DNA of 64,000 bases from JAPOUP01 sp965199865 (lineage in GTDB: Bacteria > Pseudomonadota > Alphaproteobacteria > Rhodobacterales > Rhodobacteraceae), in NCBI GenBank assembly GCA_965199865.1, contig CBDATU010000023.1, forward strand, positions 62,001-126,000, written 5' to 3'. Each line of letters begins with the position of its first letter. The stretch's first letter is position 1. The translations under genes and the position numbers were made by a program. The notes below the pieces were generated by a model. The model searched no databases and was not told where the DNA came from. It saw nothing but the letters and a program-made list of their open reading frames with translations. Below are positions 50,327 to 58,378 of the stretch, one piece after another.

Positions 50327-51018
50327 TAAGCGCCTGAACCGCGACATTCGGTGCGTTTTGGTCTTGGCTCTGGCAATGATCCTGGACGCGGCGACGTCAA
50401 TTGCTGCCGTATCGGTCGGGACATTCACGTCACGGCTTAAAACGGGTTTCGAAATGTCCGTAGTTGTTGCCGGGGCGATGGCATCGTCCAGCAAATCATT
50501 TGTGACAGGGCATCTACCAGGCTTGCGGCAAGGGCGTCTGCCGCACTGACCGGTTTGCCGGCTGCGACCACGCTCTACACCATCTCGGGTGAAACGGGGC
50601 GTGGAAAGCATACCGTGCCGCCCGCGCAGGGGATTGAGCCCAACGTGACTTCGGGTAGACCCAGCCTGGCGCCTGCCGTAGCGACGCGACGGTGGCAGGC
50701 CATCGCGGTTTCCGATCCGCTACCAGGAGCGGTGCCGTGAATGGCTGCAATCCATGACCTGGCTGCATCCTTGATAGCAGCAAGGACCTCCGGCGAATGG
50801 CGTTCATCAGGCGACTCGCCTGTTTCAGGCACATCGGCCCTGGCAATGAATGTTCACCCGGCGCAAGTGAGGACTACAGCGCGGATTCAGGAGGCAACTG
50901 CAGTCGTCGACAAAGCGTCCATCAGCCCTTGGCAAACAGCCTGACTGGCGGCATTTGGCGGCGGATTGTTGATCGTGACGATCCCAATGTCGTCCTCTCT
51001 CGAAGAACTGCTACCATC

Positions 51019-51837
51019 TCAATCCCCGACAAATGCCTGGCAAAGCGGGTGATCTGGATCTTTCAGCCCATCTATCACGTCAAAATGGTGTTTGCCCGGA
51101 TCCACCACGAGTGAGGTGTTCTGTCCCTGCCTGCCCCAGGCCTCCGCCAGAAGCGCCGATTGGCGCAAGAACTCGGGCCGTTCTTTCGCACCGACCCAAG
51201 CGGTAACGCGAACTCTCGGCAAAGGCCCGCAAAGGGCCGCGCTCTCGGCCCTGGCAGTCTCTGGTGTCAACCCAAGTTTCTCATTCATCGAGTGCAACAA
51301 CACAGGGCGCAGATCGTGAAGGCCGCTGATCGAGACAACCCGTGCAATCCGCCCTGCGACGGTCTGCGATAGCGGACCGGTGGTGCACACCATCCGTGTT
51401 ACCAGGTGACCGCCCGCTGAATGTCCTGCAAGATGTATCGGTCCCGCGATCCGGTCAGCAGCAACCGTCACGGCACGGCCAATCTGGGCTGTGATATCTG
51501 GAAGTGTTGCCTCCGGTGCAAGCATATAGCTGGGCAAGACCACAGCCCATCCATTAGCCAATGCTCCGGCCGCCAGATCGGACCAGCTCGATTTGTCGAA
51601 GGCCAGCCAATAGCCGCCATGCACAATGACAGCGAGACCCTTCGGCGTGCCCTGGGGCGTAAACAGATCGAACCGCTCCCGCGGGTGATCGCCATAGGGC
51701 AGATCAAGCTCGCCCGGCGTCTCCGCACGAAATGCTTCGGCTCGTACGGCCCATTTTTTGGGATAGCCCATGCCGTCCGCGATGTAATCCGCATTGGCGA
51801 ACGCATCTTCCCAGTCAATGACGGGAGACGCGCTCAC
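51019..51837 (-). CDS. Kynurenine formamidase-like alpha/beta hydrolase
   Basis: 272 aa from GTG 51837, overlapping the stop of the gcdH remnant (GTGA). Alpha/beta-hydrolase motifs: oxyanion HGGYW (residues about 75-79), nucleophile elbow GHSAGGH, and a C-terminal catalytic His in GKHHFDVIDGL. This HGGxW/GHSAGGH pattern is typical of AFMID-type N-formylkynurenine formamidases and related esterases. The neighbouring kynA, kynU and anthranilate genes make formylkynurenine hydrolysis the likely role. It is one of only two intact genes of this pathway here. Confidence 0.85.
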   Translation of the reverse strand: MSASPVIDWEDAFANADYIADGMGYPKKWAVRAEAFRAETPGELDLPYGDHPRERFDLFTPQGTPKGLAVIVHGGYWLAFDKSSWSDLAAGALANGWAVVLPSYMLAPEATLPDITAQIGRAVTVAADRIAGPIHLAGHSAGGHLVTRMVCTTGPLSQTVAGRIARVVSISGLHDLRPVLLHSMNEKLGLTPETARAESAALCGPLPRVRVTAWVGAKERPEFLRQSALLAEAWGRQGQNTSLVVDPGKHHFDVIDGLKDPDHPLCQAFVGD

Positions 51838-52163
51838 TGAAACGCCTGCAGCCCGATGATACCGCGCCCCGGGATCAAGGCGTGAATGTCATGGGCCCCC
51901 TCGTATGTTTTGACCACTTCAGGGTTCATCACGTGGCGGATGACGCCGTACCCATCCGACACCCCTTTACCGCCGCACATATCCCGCGCTTCCCACGCGG
52001 TGGCCAGTGCTTTGCAGCAGTTGTTGCGTTTCATGGGGAAAGTCAGCTCGGTGGAGATTTCATGAGCGTCCATGAGGAATGAGTCGTCCCAAACCGGAGG
52101 GGCAGGTCTGGCCCGCACGGCTTCGGGCGTTGCGTGATACCGTTCCTGGTCTTTCGCGGCCAT
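51834..52163 (-). pseudogene. Glutaryl-CoA dehydrogenase with large internal deletion
   Basis: ATG 52163 (GGGAGAG upstream) begins MAAKDQERYHATPEAVRARPAPPVWDDSFLMD, the start of an alphaproteobacterial GcdH. It jumps directly to MKRNNCCKALATAWEARDMCGGKGVSDGYGVIRHVMNPEVVKTYEGAHDIHAL, the GcdH C-terminus with the YEG Glu. About 280 residues of the acyl-CoA dehydrogenase fold and FAD site are missing, though the frame stays open. The 109 aa product cannot be functional. It heads a minus-strand operon with the formamidase-like and fadB-like genes. Confidence 0.85.
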
Positions 52164-52364
52164 AATGTCTCTCTCCCACGGGTAACTTAGGTGTGTCGGT
52201 AATGTTGGGTTGCACTCATAAAGGTAAGGCTTCAATATTTCAAGATTGAAGCAAATGACGTGCTCCGCTAAGGATGGGCTGAACCGAGGCGCTGCCTCGA
52301 CTCGATTTGAGGAGACCGCGATGCGCTTTGCCCGCCTGGGTGGAGGCCCTGCAGGGCTTTTTCG

Positions 52365-52719
52365 CAGGATGACGACGGCTGTTTCCATTTTACGGCGCGG
52401 AACGACGACATCATCGTCTCATCCGGCTACAGAATTGCCGGGCCGGAGGCTGAGGCCGCGCTACTGTCCCACGATGCCGTGGCGGAATGTGCCAGTGATT
52501 GGCGCGCCGAATGACGAACGCGGCATGATTGTTGAGGCGCATGTGGTTCCAGGCGCAGATGAGACTCCGTCCGGGGATCTCATTAAGCGCCTCCAGGACC
52601 AGGTCAAAGAAACGATCGCGCCAGTCAAGCACCCCAGATCAGTGGTGTTCACCGAGGCTCTGCCCAATACGGAAAGCGGCAAAATCCAGCGATTCAAGTC
52701 ACGGGAAACAGGGACATGA
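52365..52719 (+). pseudogene. 2-aminobenzoate-CoA ligase, C-terminal fragment
   Basis: Only the C-terminal adenylation subdomain remains: DDDGCFHFTARNDDIIVSSGYRIAGPEAEAALLSHDAVAECA near 52367-52490. After a frame break come VIGAPNDERGMIVEAHVV and IAPVKHPRSVVFTEALPNTESGKIQRF, where TESGKIQR holds the catalytic Lys of acyl-CoA synthetases. This is typical of aryl-CoA ligases such as benzoate/2-aminobenzoate-CoA ligase. Its stop overlaps the kynA start (ATGA). The context (kynurenine to anthranilate) favours anthranilate as the old substrate. Confidence 0.8.
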
Positions 52720-53554
52720 GCGGCAAGGCCTATGACCCTGGCACCGGCGATGCCAGGATGGACTTTAAGGATGCAATGTCCTACGGCGACTATCTGCATT
52801 TGGCATCGATTCCTGACGCGCAGGCACCCCTAAGCATTGCACATGATGAGCTCCTTTCATTATCCAGTATCAGACATCCGAACTGTGGATGAAGCTGATC
52901 CTGCACGAGCCCGGTGCGGCCCGCGAAGCGCTTAAAACCGGAGACACGGCCACCATGTTCAAGATGCTATCCCGCGTCAGCCGCATCTTCGAACAACTGA
53001 ATAACCAGTGGGATGTACTGCGAACCATGACGCCGGCAGACTATACCACTTTCCGCGAGGCTCTCGGACCGTCCTCAGGATTCCAATCTTACCAATTCCG
53101 AATGATCGAATACGTCCTGAGCAACCGGAACCCAAATATGCGGAAGCCTCATAGGCATGTGCCCAAGATGCATGGGATGCTGAAGGCGGAACTGGCGCGA
53201 CCAAACTTCTATGATGAGGTGGTGCGACATCTCTTTCGCACTCTCGATGGACATGAGGACAACGTCCCGGCTCCGCAACTGGAGAGCCCCCATGATGTGG
53301 TACCTGAGATCCAGGCCCGTTGGAAAGCGGTCTACGAGGACATCAATACCCATTGGGCACTTTATGAATTGGGCGAGAAGCTGGTGGACCTTGATGACTG
53401 TTTCCGCCGTTGGCGCTTTAATCATGTGACGACGGTCGAGCGGGTGATCGGATTTAAGCGTGGCACCGGAGGCACGGCAGGCGTATCCTATCTGCGCCGT
53501 ATACTTGATGTCGAACTGTTCCCTGAACTCTGGCACCTGCGAGGTGAGCTATGA
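52716..53554 (+). pseudogene. kynA: Tryptophan 2,3-dioxygenase, one-base deletion
   Basis: ATG 52716 reads MSGKAYDPGTGDARMDFKDAMSYGDYLHL ... AHDELL. One T is then missing near 52856 (CTCCTTTCATT instead of CTCCTTTTCATT) and the frame fails. The next frame completes the enzyme: FIIQYQTSELWMKLILHEPGAAREAL, FEQLNNQWDVLRTMTPADY, GPSSGFQSYQFRMIEY, and ending RRILDVELFPELWHLRGEL at 53554. It would otherwise be a normal ~280 aa haem enzyme opening the tryptophan ring. The haem and substrate residues are retained, suggesting a recent lesion. Confidence 0.9.
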
Positions 53555-54738
53555 CCCTTCCGCGCAAGGAACTGTTTGATCTGCCTGAAGGTGTGATCTA
53601 CCTCGACGGCAATTCGCTTGGCCCATTGCCGAAGGGCGCGATGGAACGGGCGGGCAAGACAATCGATGCCGAATGGGGCAACGAACTGATCCGCGCATGG
53701 AACACCGCAGGATGGATGGATCTACCTGCCCGCGTCGGCGACCGGATCGCAAGGCTGATTGGTGCCCCGCCGGGATCGGTTGCTACGGGCGATACACTGT
53801 CGATTAAAGTGTATCAGGCACTGGCGGCTTCGTTGAAGATGCGACCGAACCGCCGGGTTATCCTGTCCGATAGCGGCAACTTCCCGACCGACCTGTATAT
53901 GGCTCAAGGACTAATCGACACGATTGGCAAAGACTACGAACTGCGCACCCCTGCGCCTGAAAACGTGGCAGACACCATTACGGATGACGTCGCCGTGGTT
54001 ATGTTGACCCAGGTGGATTACCGCTCTGGCCGGATGCACGACATGAAGGCGATCACCGACCTGGCCCACAGGGCTGGAGCGATCATGATCTGGGATCTAG
54101 CCCACAGCGCGGGTGCCGTGCCAGTTGACATGATCGGATCAAATTCCGAATTCGCTGTAGGTTGCACCTACAAATATCTCAATGGCGGCCCCGGTGCTCC
54201 CGCCTTCATCTATGCCCGTCCCGACATTGTCACCGACGTCGAACCGGCGCTGGCGGGCTGGCTGGGCCATGAGGCTCCCTTTGCCATGGAACCTGGCTAT
54301 CGCCCCGCCATGTCGATAGAGCGCCTCCGCGTCGGTACACCTCCGATTGTGCAACTTTCGATCCTGGACGCTGCACTCGATGCCTGGGAGGGCGTTGATA
54401 TATTCGAGTTGCGCGCGGCCTCTATTGCGCTATCGGAATCCTTCATTTCAGAGGTCGAAGCTCGCTGCCCTCAGTTGAAACTCGCCTCGCCACGAGACGC
54501 TGCCTTGCGTGGCAGCCAGGTGTCTTTCGCCTTCGAACACGGTTATGCCGCGATGCAGGCGCTGATCGAGCGCGGTGTCATCGGCGACTTCCGTGCGCCA
54601 AACATTATGCGCTTCGGCTTTACGCCACTCTACCTGGATAGAGCGGATGTGACTTCCGCCTGTGAGATCATCGAAGAGGTGCTCTCGGGTGCGCTTTGGC
54701 AAGATCCAAAATACCACCAGAAATCCCGCGTTACCTGA
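53551..54738 (+). CDS. kynU: Kynureninase
   Basis: 395 aa, starting at ATG 53551 within the kynA stop (ATGA). A PLP fold-type I enzyme: VIYLDGNSLGPLPKGA, STKV-like TLSIKVYQALAASL, DSGNFPTDLYMAQGL, MLTQVDYRSGRMHDM, IWDLAHSAGAVPVDM (PLP Asp), GCTYKYLNGGPGAPAF (Schiff-base Lys in TYKYL) and RVGTPPIVQLSILDAAL. It cleaves kynurenine to anthranilate and alanine. It appears fully intact although its partner genes are broken, so it may be on the way to decay or retained for another substrate. Confidence 0.95.
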   Translation: MTLPRKELFDLPEGVIYLDGNSLGPLPKGAMERAGKTIDAEWGNELIRAWNTAGWMDLPARVGDRIARLIGAPPGSVATGDTLSIKVYQALAASLKMRPNRRVILSDSGNFPTDLYMAQGLIDTIGKDYELRTPAPENVADTITDDVAVVMLTQVDYRSGRMHDMKAITDLAHRAGAIMIWDLAHSAGAVPVDMIGSNSEFAVGCTYKYLNGGPGAPAFIYARPDIVTDVEPALAGWLGHEAPFAMEPGYRPAMSIERLRVGTPPIVQLSILDAALDAWEGVDIFELRAASIALSESFISEVEARCPQLKLASPRDAALRGSQVSFAFEHGYAAMQALIERGVIGDFRAPNIMRFGFTPLYLDRADVTSACEIIEEVLSGALWQDPKYHQKSRVT

Positions 54739-54749
54739 AAGGATCCACC

Positions 54750-54953
54750 TTGACATGTCTCGTTGTCCAAATCCGTTGCCAGCCCGGCACCGCATATGAT
54801 GTCGCTGACGCCATTTCAAAGGTGGAGACCTCGACCTGCTGATGAAGCACGACGCCCGGATGGCGAAGACATTGGCAAGTCTTTCAATGGCAATGTGCTG
54901 GACATCAAAGGGATCTGGCGGGCCTATACGGCCCGGACATACAAAGCCCACTT
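54750..54953 (+). pseudogene. Lrp/AsnC ligand-binding-domain regulator, broken
   Basis: TTG 54750, with GAAAGGA upstream, starts LTCLVVQIRCQPGTAYDVADAISKVETS, the beginning of a stand-alone Lrp/AsnC (RAM) ligand-binding protein. A central part has been lost. Then, across frame changes, come DLLMK, GEDIGKSFNGNVLDIKGI and ARTYKAHF, matching the family C-terminus. Such short proteins often follow kynAU-type genes as effectors of transcription. Indels make it non-functional. Its end runs into the left arm of the 37 bp inverted repeat. Confidence 0.75.
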
Positions 54954-55066
54954 CCGCTCCGAAGCGCGGCACCGGCCCTTTCCAGGGCGTTTGCGCAGCG
55001 GGGCCGAGCCGGGGCGTAGGGAATGTCCCGGAAAGGGCCGGTGCCGCGCTTCGGAGCGGAAGTGGG
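54946..55066. repeat. Perfect 37 bp inverted repeat with 47 bp spacer
   Basis: Arms 54946-54982 (starting CCCACTTCCGCTCCGAAGCG) and 55030-55066 are exact reverse complements. It sits between the converging Lrp remnant and the FAD oxidoreductase gene, whose stop codon begins 2 bp after the right arm. Much longer than a normal terminator stem (usually under 15 bp), it may be a bidirectional terminator of a repetitive palindromic family or a miniature mobile element. No second copy was seen in the window. Confidence 0.9.
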
Positions 55067-55067
55067 G

Positions 55068-56378
55068 CTAGAATTCCGAGGACGCAGCCAATTTTAGCTT
55101 CACCTGCTGGTAAGCAACTCCCAAATCCAGAAACGGACGTGGCGGCAGCCGGCTTGCCCCAGGGATCGACAGCTGAACGTCCAGCAGTTCGCTCGGCTCT
55201 CCAGCGATCAGATCGGCCAGCAGACGTCCTGCGGCAGCGCCACGTGTCATCGGCGAAACGTCATTGGTCAGGACCGCATACAGCCCAGGCCCATATTCTC
55301 CAAACACCGCTCCGTCATTCCAGGTGAAGGCCATCGTCCCCCCCCAGCTATGTTCGAAACCGGTTCCGGACAGGCCCGGCCAACGCTTAAGCATCGCTTT
55401 GGCGTGCAGTTTGCTGATCTCGGAAACCGTTGCTGCCGGTGTGGGCGCGTTGGGGCTGTATCTGAACAGGTTTCGAACGAACAGTCGACGGTCTTCGGTC
55501 AGGCGGATGGTTGCGCCATATTCGGAACTGCCGAGCAGACCGAATGCTTCCCCTGTCCCAAGATGGGCCAGCCGGTCCTCGTCAAGGGGCGCGGTCAGGC
55601 TGGCATAGGTCGTCATGGGAACATACCGCCCGGCCGCAATTCCGAACTGGTTCAGGAAAACTCCCGCGGCAAGGGCAACCCTGTCTGCGCGAACGGTTCC
55701 CTGCGGAGTCGTGGCGACGTAAAGCTCGCCTACGCGTTCAAGGTCGGTTACGGGACTTTCCTCGAAGAGCGTGACATTGTCCGGCAGGTGCTGTCCCAAC
55801 CCGCACATCAGGGCCGCCGGGTTCACAAGCGCATTTCCTGGCGTATAAAGGCCACGTCGGTAAAAACGTGTTCCGATTCGCGCCGCCATTTCATCCTGGG
55901 TCATCCAGGTCCGCTCCAGCCCTAACTGGTCGAGGGTGAGCGCAATTTCGTCGATATGTCTTTCACCATCAGGTCCAGCGGACCCGTAGATTCGCCCGAA
56001 CTCATTCCAGTCGCAGTCGATCCGGAATTCACGTGCCATACGACGAAAGTCTTCCAACCCGCTTTCCCACAGCTTCATGTTGCGACGCAGGATGTCGAGC
56101 CGTTTCGGTGGACCGTGCGAGTGGAGATTCAGCATGAATCCCGCATTCCGCCCGGACGCCCCAAAGCCCGCTCGTTCAGCTTCGACCAGGGCAATCTTCC
56201 CATCCGGGCGCAATCTACCCAGTTGATGGGCAACCGCCAGACCGCAAACACCGGCACCAATGATGGCGGTTTCAACCCTTCTGTCCCCGACGAGAACATG
56301 CGGTGGCTGAGCCGGCGGCAATGTCTTCCACCAGCCGTTGCTATCCTCGTGTCTGGGAATGATTGCCGGGCGGGGCAT
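55068..56378 (-). CDS. FAD-dependent amine/amino acid oxidoreductase (DAO family)
   Basis: 436 aa. N-terminal dinucleotide site VETAIIGAGVCGLAVAHQLGRL ... KIALVEAERAGFGASGRNAGFML (GxGxxG and the GASGRNAG flavin motif). Further DAO signatures are LYTPGNALVNPAALMCGLGQ and the C-terminal WGGTMAFTWNDGAVFGEYGPGLYAVL / GAAAGRLLADLI. It resembles gamma-glutamylputrescine and related secondary-amine oxidases. It lies 3 bp after the GhrA-like gene in the betaine-type importer operon, so a methylated amine or amino acid derivative is a likely substrate. The exact substrate is unknown. Confidence 0.88.
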   Translation of the reverse strand: MPRPAIIPRHEDSNGWWKTLPPAQPPHVLVGDRRVETAIIGAGVCGLAVAHQLGRLRPDGKIALVEAERAGFGASGRNAGFMLNLHSHGPPKRLDILRRNMKLWESGLEDFRRMAREFRIDCDWNEFGRIYGSAGPDGERHIDEIALTLDQLGLERTWMTQDEMAARIGTRFYRRGLYTPGNALVNPAALMCGLGQHLPDNVTLFEESPVTDLERVGELYVATTPQGTVRADRVALAAGVFLNQFGIAAGRYVPMTTYASLTAPLDEDRLAHLGTGEAFGLLGSSEYGATIRLTEDRRLFVRNLFRYSPNAPTPAATVSEISKLHAKAMLKRWPGLSGTGFEHSWGGTMAFTWNDGAVFGEYGPGLYAVLTNDVSPMTRGAAAGRLLADLIAGEPSELLDVQLSIPGASRLPPRPFLDLGVAYQQVKLKLAASSEF

Positions 56379-56381
56379 GGA

Positions 56382-57311
56382 TCAGTATCCGCGCTCCAGA
56401 TCGACGATGGGAGACGGCGTGCCCCCGTCCATGGCCAGTCTTATCTGCGCCGCGATGAACTCAGCCGCGGAGCGCTCATTCGTTGGTGCCGCGGCATGCG
56501 GGGTGATGTGGACGGCGGGATGGGTCCAGTAAGGGCTGTCCTCCTGCAGAGGTTCCTCCCGGAATACGTCCAGAGCAGCGCCTTGCAGCTGGCCAGAGTC
56601 GAGCGCTTCCAATAGCGCCGCATCGTCTATACTGGTACCACGCCCACAATTGATCACGAAACTGCCTGACGGCATTCTGGCGAATACATCGGCATTCAGG
56701 ATATTGGCCGTGGCGTCGGTCAGTGGCAGAAGGTTTACAAGAATATCGGCCTCGCTGATCACAATGTCGAAGCTGGCATCGCCTGCCAGGCATCGCACGC
56801 CGTCAATGTCTTTTGGGCTGCGCGCCCAACCTGTGACCGGGAAACCCAGATCCCGCAGGCGGATACATGCATCCTGACCGGTCTGCCCCAAACCCAGAAC
56901 GGAAACGCGACGCTCCGCGTTCTCCGGATATCTGTGACGGTGCCAGAGTCTGTCGCGCTGCTGCCGGATATAGCGGGCGTAATGCCTGTGGAAATGTAAG
57001 ACCCAGTGGATGATGTGGCACGACATGTCGAGCACAAGCAGACGATCCTGAAGGCGCACGATGGGGACATGCGACGGCCATTCGGGATCAAGCGTGATAT
57101 GTGTAACGCCTGCACCAATGGAATAGATGTATTTCAGGTTCGGAAAAGTCTTCAGCTTCCCTGCTGGAGGGGCCCAGACAACCGCATGGTCAATGTCTGA
57201 CGGATCGCCGGGGTCATCAATCCCCCGGATACTCGTTGCGCAGCCAGCCTTTTCAAAAGCTTCATGCCAGAGTTCAGGTGTTGCCCCTTCCCAATGAAAG
57301 AGTATCGCCAT
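56382..57311 (-). CDS. D-2-hydroxyacid dehydrogenase (GhrA-like)
   Basis: 309 aa. NAD(P)-binding RRVSVLGLGQTGQDACIRLRDLGFPVTGWARSPK, then ADILVNLLPLTDATANILNADVFARMPSGSFVINCGRGTSIDDAALLEALDSGQLQGAALDVFREEPL and the catalytic His in HPAVHITPHAAAPT. This is the glyoxylate/hydroxypyruvate reductase A subfamily, which reduces glyoxylate or hydroxypyruvate. Between the betaine importer and an amine oxidase, it could reduce a glyoxylate-type product of oxidation; that link is inference. Confidence 0.9.
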   Translation of the reverse strand: MAILFHWEGATPELWHEAFEKAGCATSIRGIDDPGDPSDIDHAVVWAPPAGKLKTFPNLKYIYSIGAGVTHITLDPEWPSHVPIVRLQDRLLVLDMSCHIIHWVLHFHRHYARYIRQQRDRLWHRHRYPENAERRVSVLGLGQTGQDACIRLRDLGFPVTGWARSPKDIDGVRCLAGDASFDIVISEADILVNLLPLTDATANILNADVFARMPSGSFVINCGRGTSIDDAALLEALDSGQLQGAALDVFREEPLQEDSPYWTHPAVHITPHAAAPTNERSAAEFIAAQIRLAMDGGTPSPIVDLERGY

Positions 57312-57343
57312 GTCAGCCTGTCATCGCCTGGTAATTCAAGGTG

Positions 57344-57365
57344 GGGTCGCCGCGAACGGCGACCC
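57344..57365 (-). terminator. Hairpin between binding-protein and ghrA-like genes
   Basis: GGGTCGCCG-CGAA-CGGCGACCC, a perfect 9 bp stem with a 4 nt loop, lies between the binding-protein stop and the next start. With no U tract it probably protects the binding-protein mRNA or attenuates read-through, as is common after highly expressed binding-protein genes. Confidence 0.6.
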
Positions 57366-57381
57366 ACTTCCCCGGGAGAAG

Positions 57382-58359
57382 TCAGTTGGCGGCATTGGCC
57401 GCCGCGATGAGCGCATCCCAGTCGGACTGATTCGCCGCAATCCAGTCTTTCGCGATCTGCTCCAGCTGGTGCGGTTCCTTTTCGCCATCATTCATTCGCA
57501 GCATCATGGCGCTGAGGTCAGCGATCGAAATCCTCAGACCATTGAAGAAGGCCATGGCCTTCGGATTTGCCTCGGCAAACTCCCTGTTCACAAGAATGTA
57601 GTTGTCATTGGCGCCAAAGCCAGGATTCCGGCCGTCTGCCCATTCGGTGCTGGCGTCCGGATCGCCCGGCAGGGACGAGAACGGTGCATTCAGAAACACG
57701 ACATCAGTGCCTTCAACAAGGACACCCATGATCCAGTTCGGTGCCCAGGTCGAATAGAAGATCGGCTGGCCCGCCTTGTAGCGTTCAATCGTGTCCGCCA
57801 TCAGGGCGAAATATTCACCCTTGTCGTTGTTGATGTGATCGCGAAGCCCATAGGCATCCAGGTGATGCTCAATCACCTTTTCGCAGCCCCAGCCCGGGTT
57901 ACAGCCGGTGAGGTTGGCCTTGCCGTCACCATTGGTGTCGAACAATTCCGCGATGGCCGGGTCTTTCATCTGTTCAAGCGCGGTGATGCCGTGAGCCTCA
58001 GCGGTCTTGATATCGATGAAGTAACCCTGCATCGCGTTGGTATACATCGGTCCGGCACGCACCATCGCGTCGTCACCGCCCGAATTATTGAAGAAGTCGT
58101 TATGAAGCGGCTTCCAGTGAACGGCCGTATAATCCGCATCGCCCTGTCCGATCGACAGGTGGATGGCCGGGTAGTTGCCGGTCAGCATCTCGCCATTTTC
58201 GTAGCCGAGTGCCGCCAGACCCTCCTCGATCACCTCGTAGATCAACTGGTGATCAGTCCGGCCGGTGCTGATCGCAGTGACCTCTGCGGCCATGGCCGTA
58301 CCTGCCATCAAACCGCCAGCAACAGCGGTAAGCACGAGTTTGGTTTCCAACTTGTTCAT
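57382..58359 (-). CDS. proX: Glycine betaine-type ABC substrate-binding protein
   Basis: 325 aa from the second ATG (58359), better spaced to GGGAGGA than the first. Signal peptide KLETKLVLTAVAGGLMAGTAMAAE. OpuAC fold: VIEEGLAALGYENGEM, GDADYTAVHWKPLHNDFFNN, NPGWGCEKVIEHHLDAYGL, KAGQPIFYSTWAPNWIMG, with the Trp residues (VHWKP, CNPGWGC, YSTWAPNW) that usually form the aromatic cage for quaternary ammonium groups. It is the high-affinity periplasmic receptor of the importer encoded by the next three genes. Confidence 0.93.
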   Translation of the reverse strand: MNKLETKLVLTAVAGGLMAGTAMAAEVTAISTGRTDHQLIYEVIEEGLAALGYENGEMLTGNYPAIHLSIGQGDADYTAVHWKPLHNDFFNNSGGDDAMVRAGPMYTNAMQGYFIDIKTAEAHGITALEQMKDPAIAELFDTNGDGKANLTGCNPGWGCEKVIEHHLDAYGLRDHINNDKGEYFALMADTIERYKAGQPIFYSTWAPNWIMGVLVEGTDVVFLNAPFSSLPGDPDASTEWADGRNPGFGANDNYILVNREFAEANPKAMAFFNGLRISIADLSAMMLRMNDGEKEPHQLEQIAKDWIAANQSDWDALIAAANAAN

Positions 58360-58378
58360 CATGTCCTCCCTAGTTGGA

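Larger units (their letters stand above)
48980..51017 (-). pseudogene. FadB-like enoyl-CoA hydratase/3-hydroxyacyl-CoA dehydrogenase, broken
   Basis: Starts at ATG 51017, one base after the stop of the formamidase-like gene. Scattered over frames one reads GIVTINNPPPNAASQAV, WIAAIHGTAPGSGSETAMACHRRVATAGARLGLPEVTLG (crotonase active-site region), VTNDLLDDAIA and QNAPNVAVQALRSAF. It continues across the IS5 insertion (49369-50326, TAA duplicated) to AERDAFHTLRSD, ALRQIFFAEP and the NAD motif VIGGRTMGAGIAAI. It contains frameshifts and stops, and the last ~400 codons are missing. It was a bifunctional beta-oxidation enzyme, fitting the 2-aminobenzoyl-CoA/glutaryl-CoA route around it. Confidence 0.85.
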
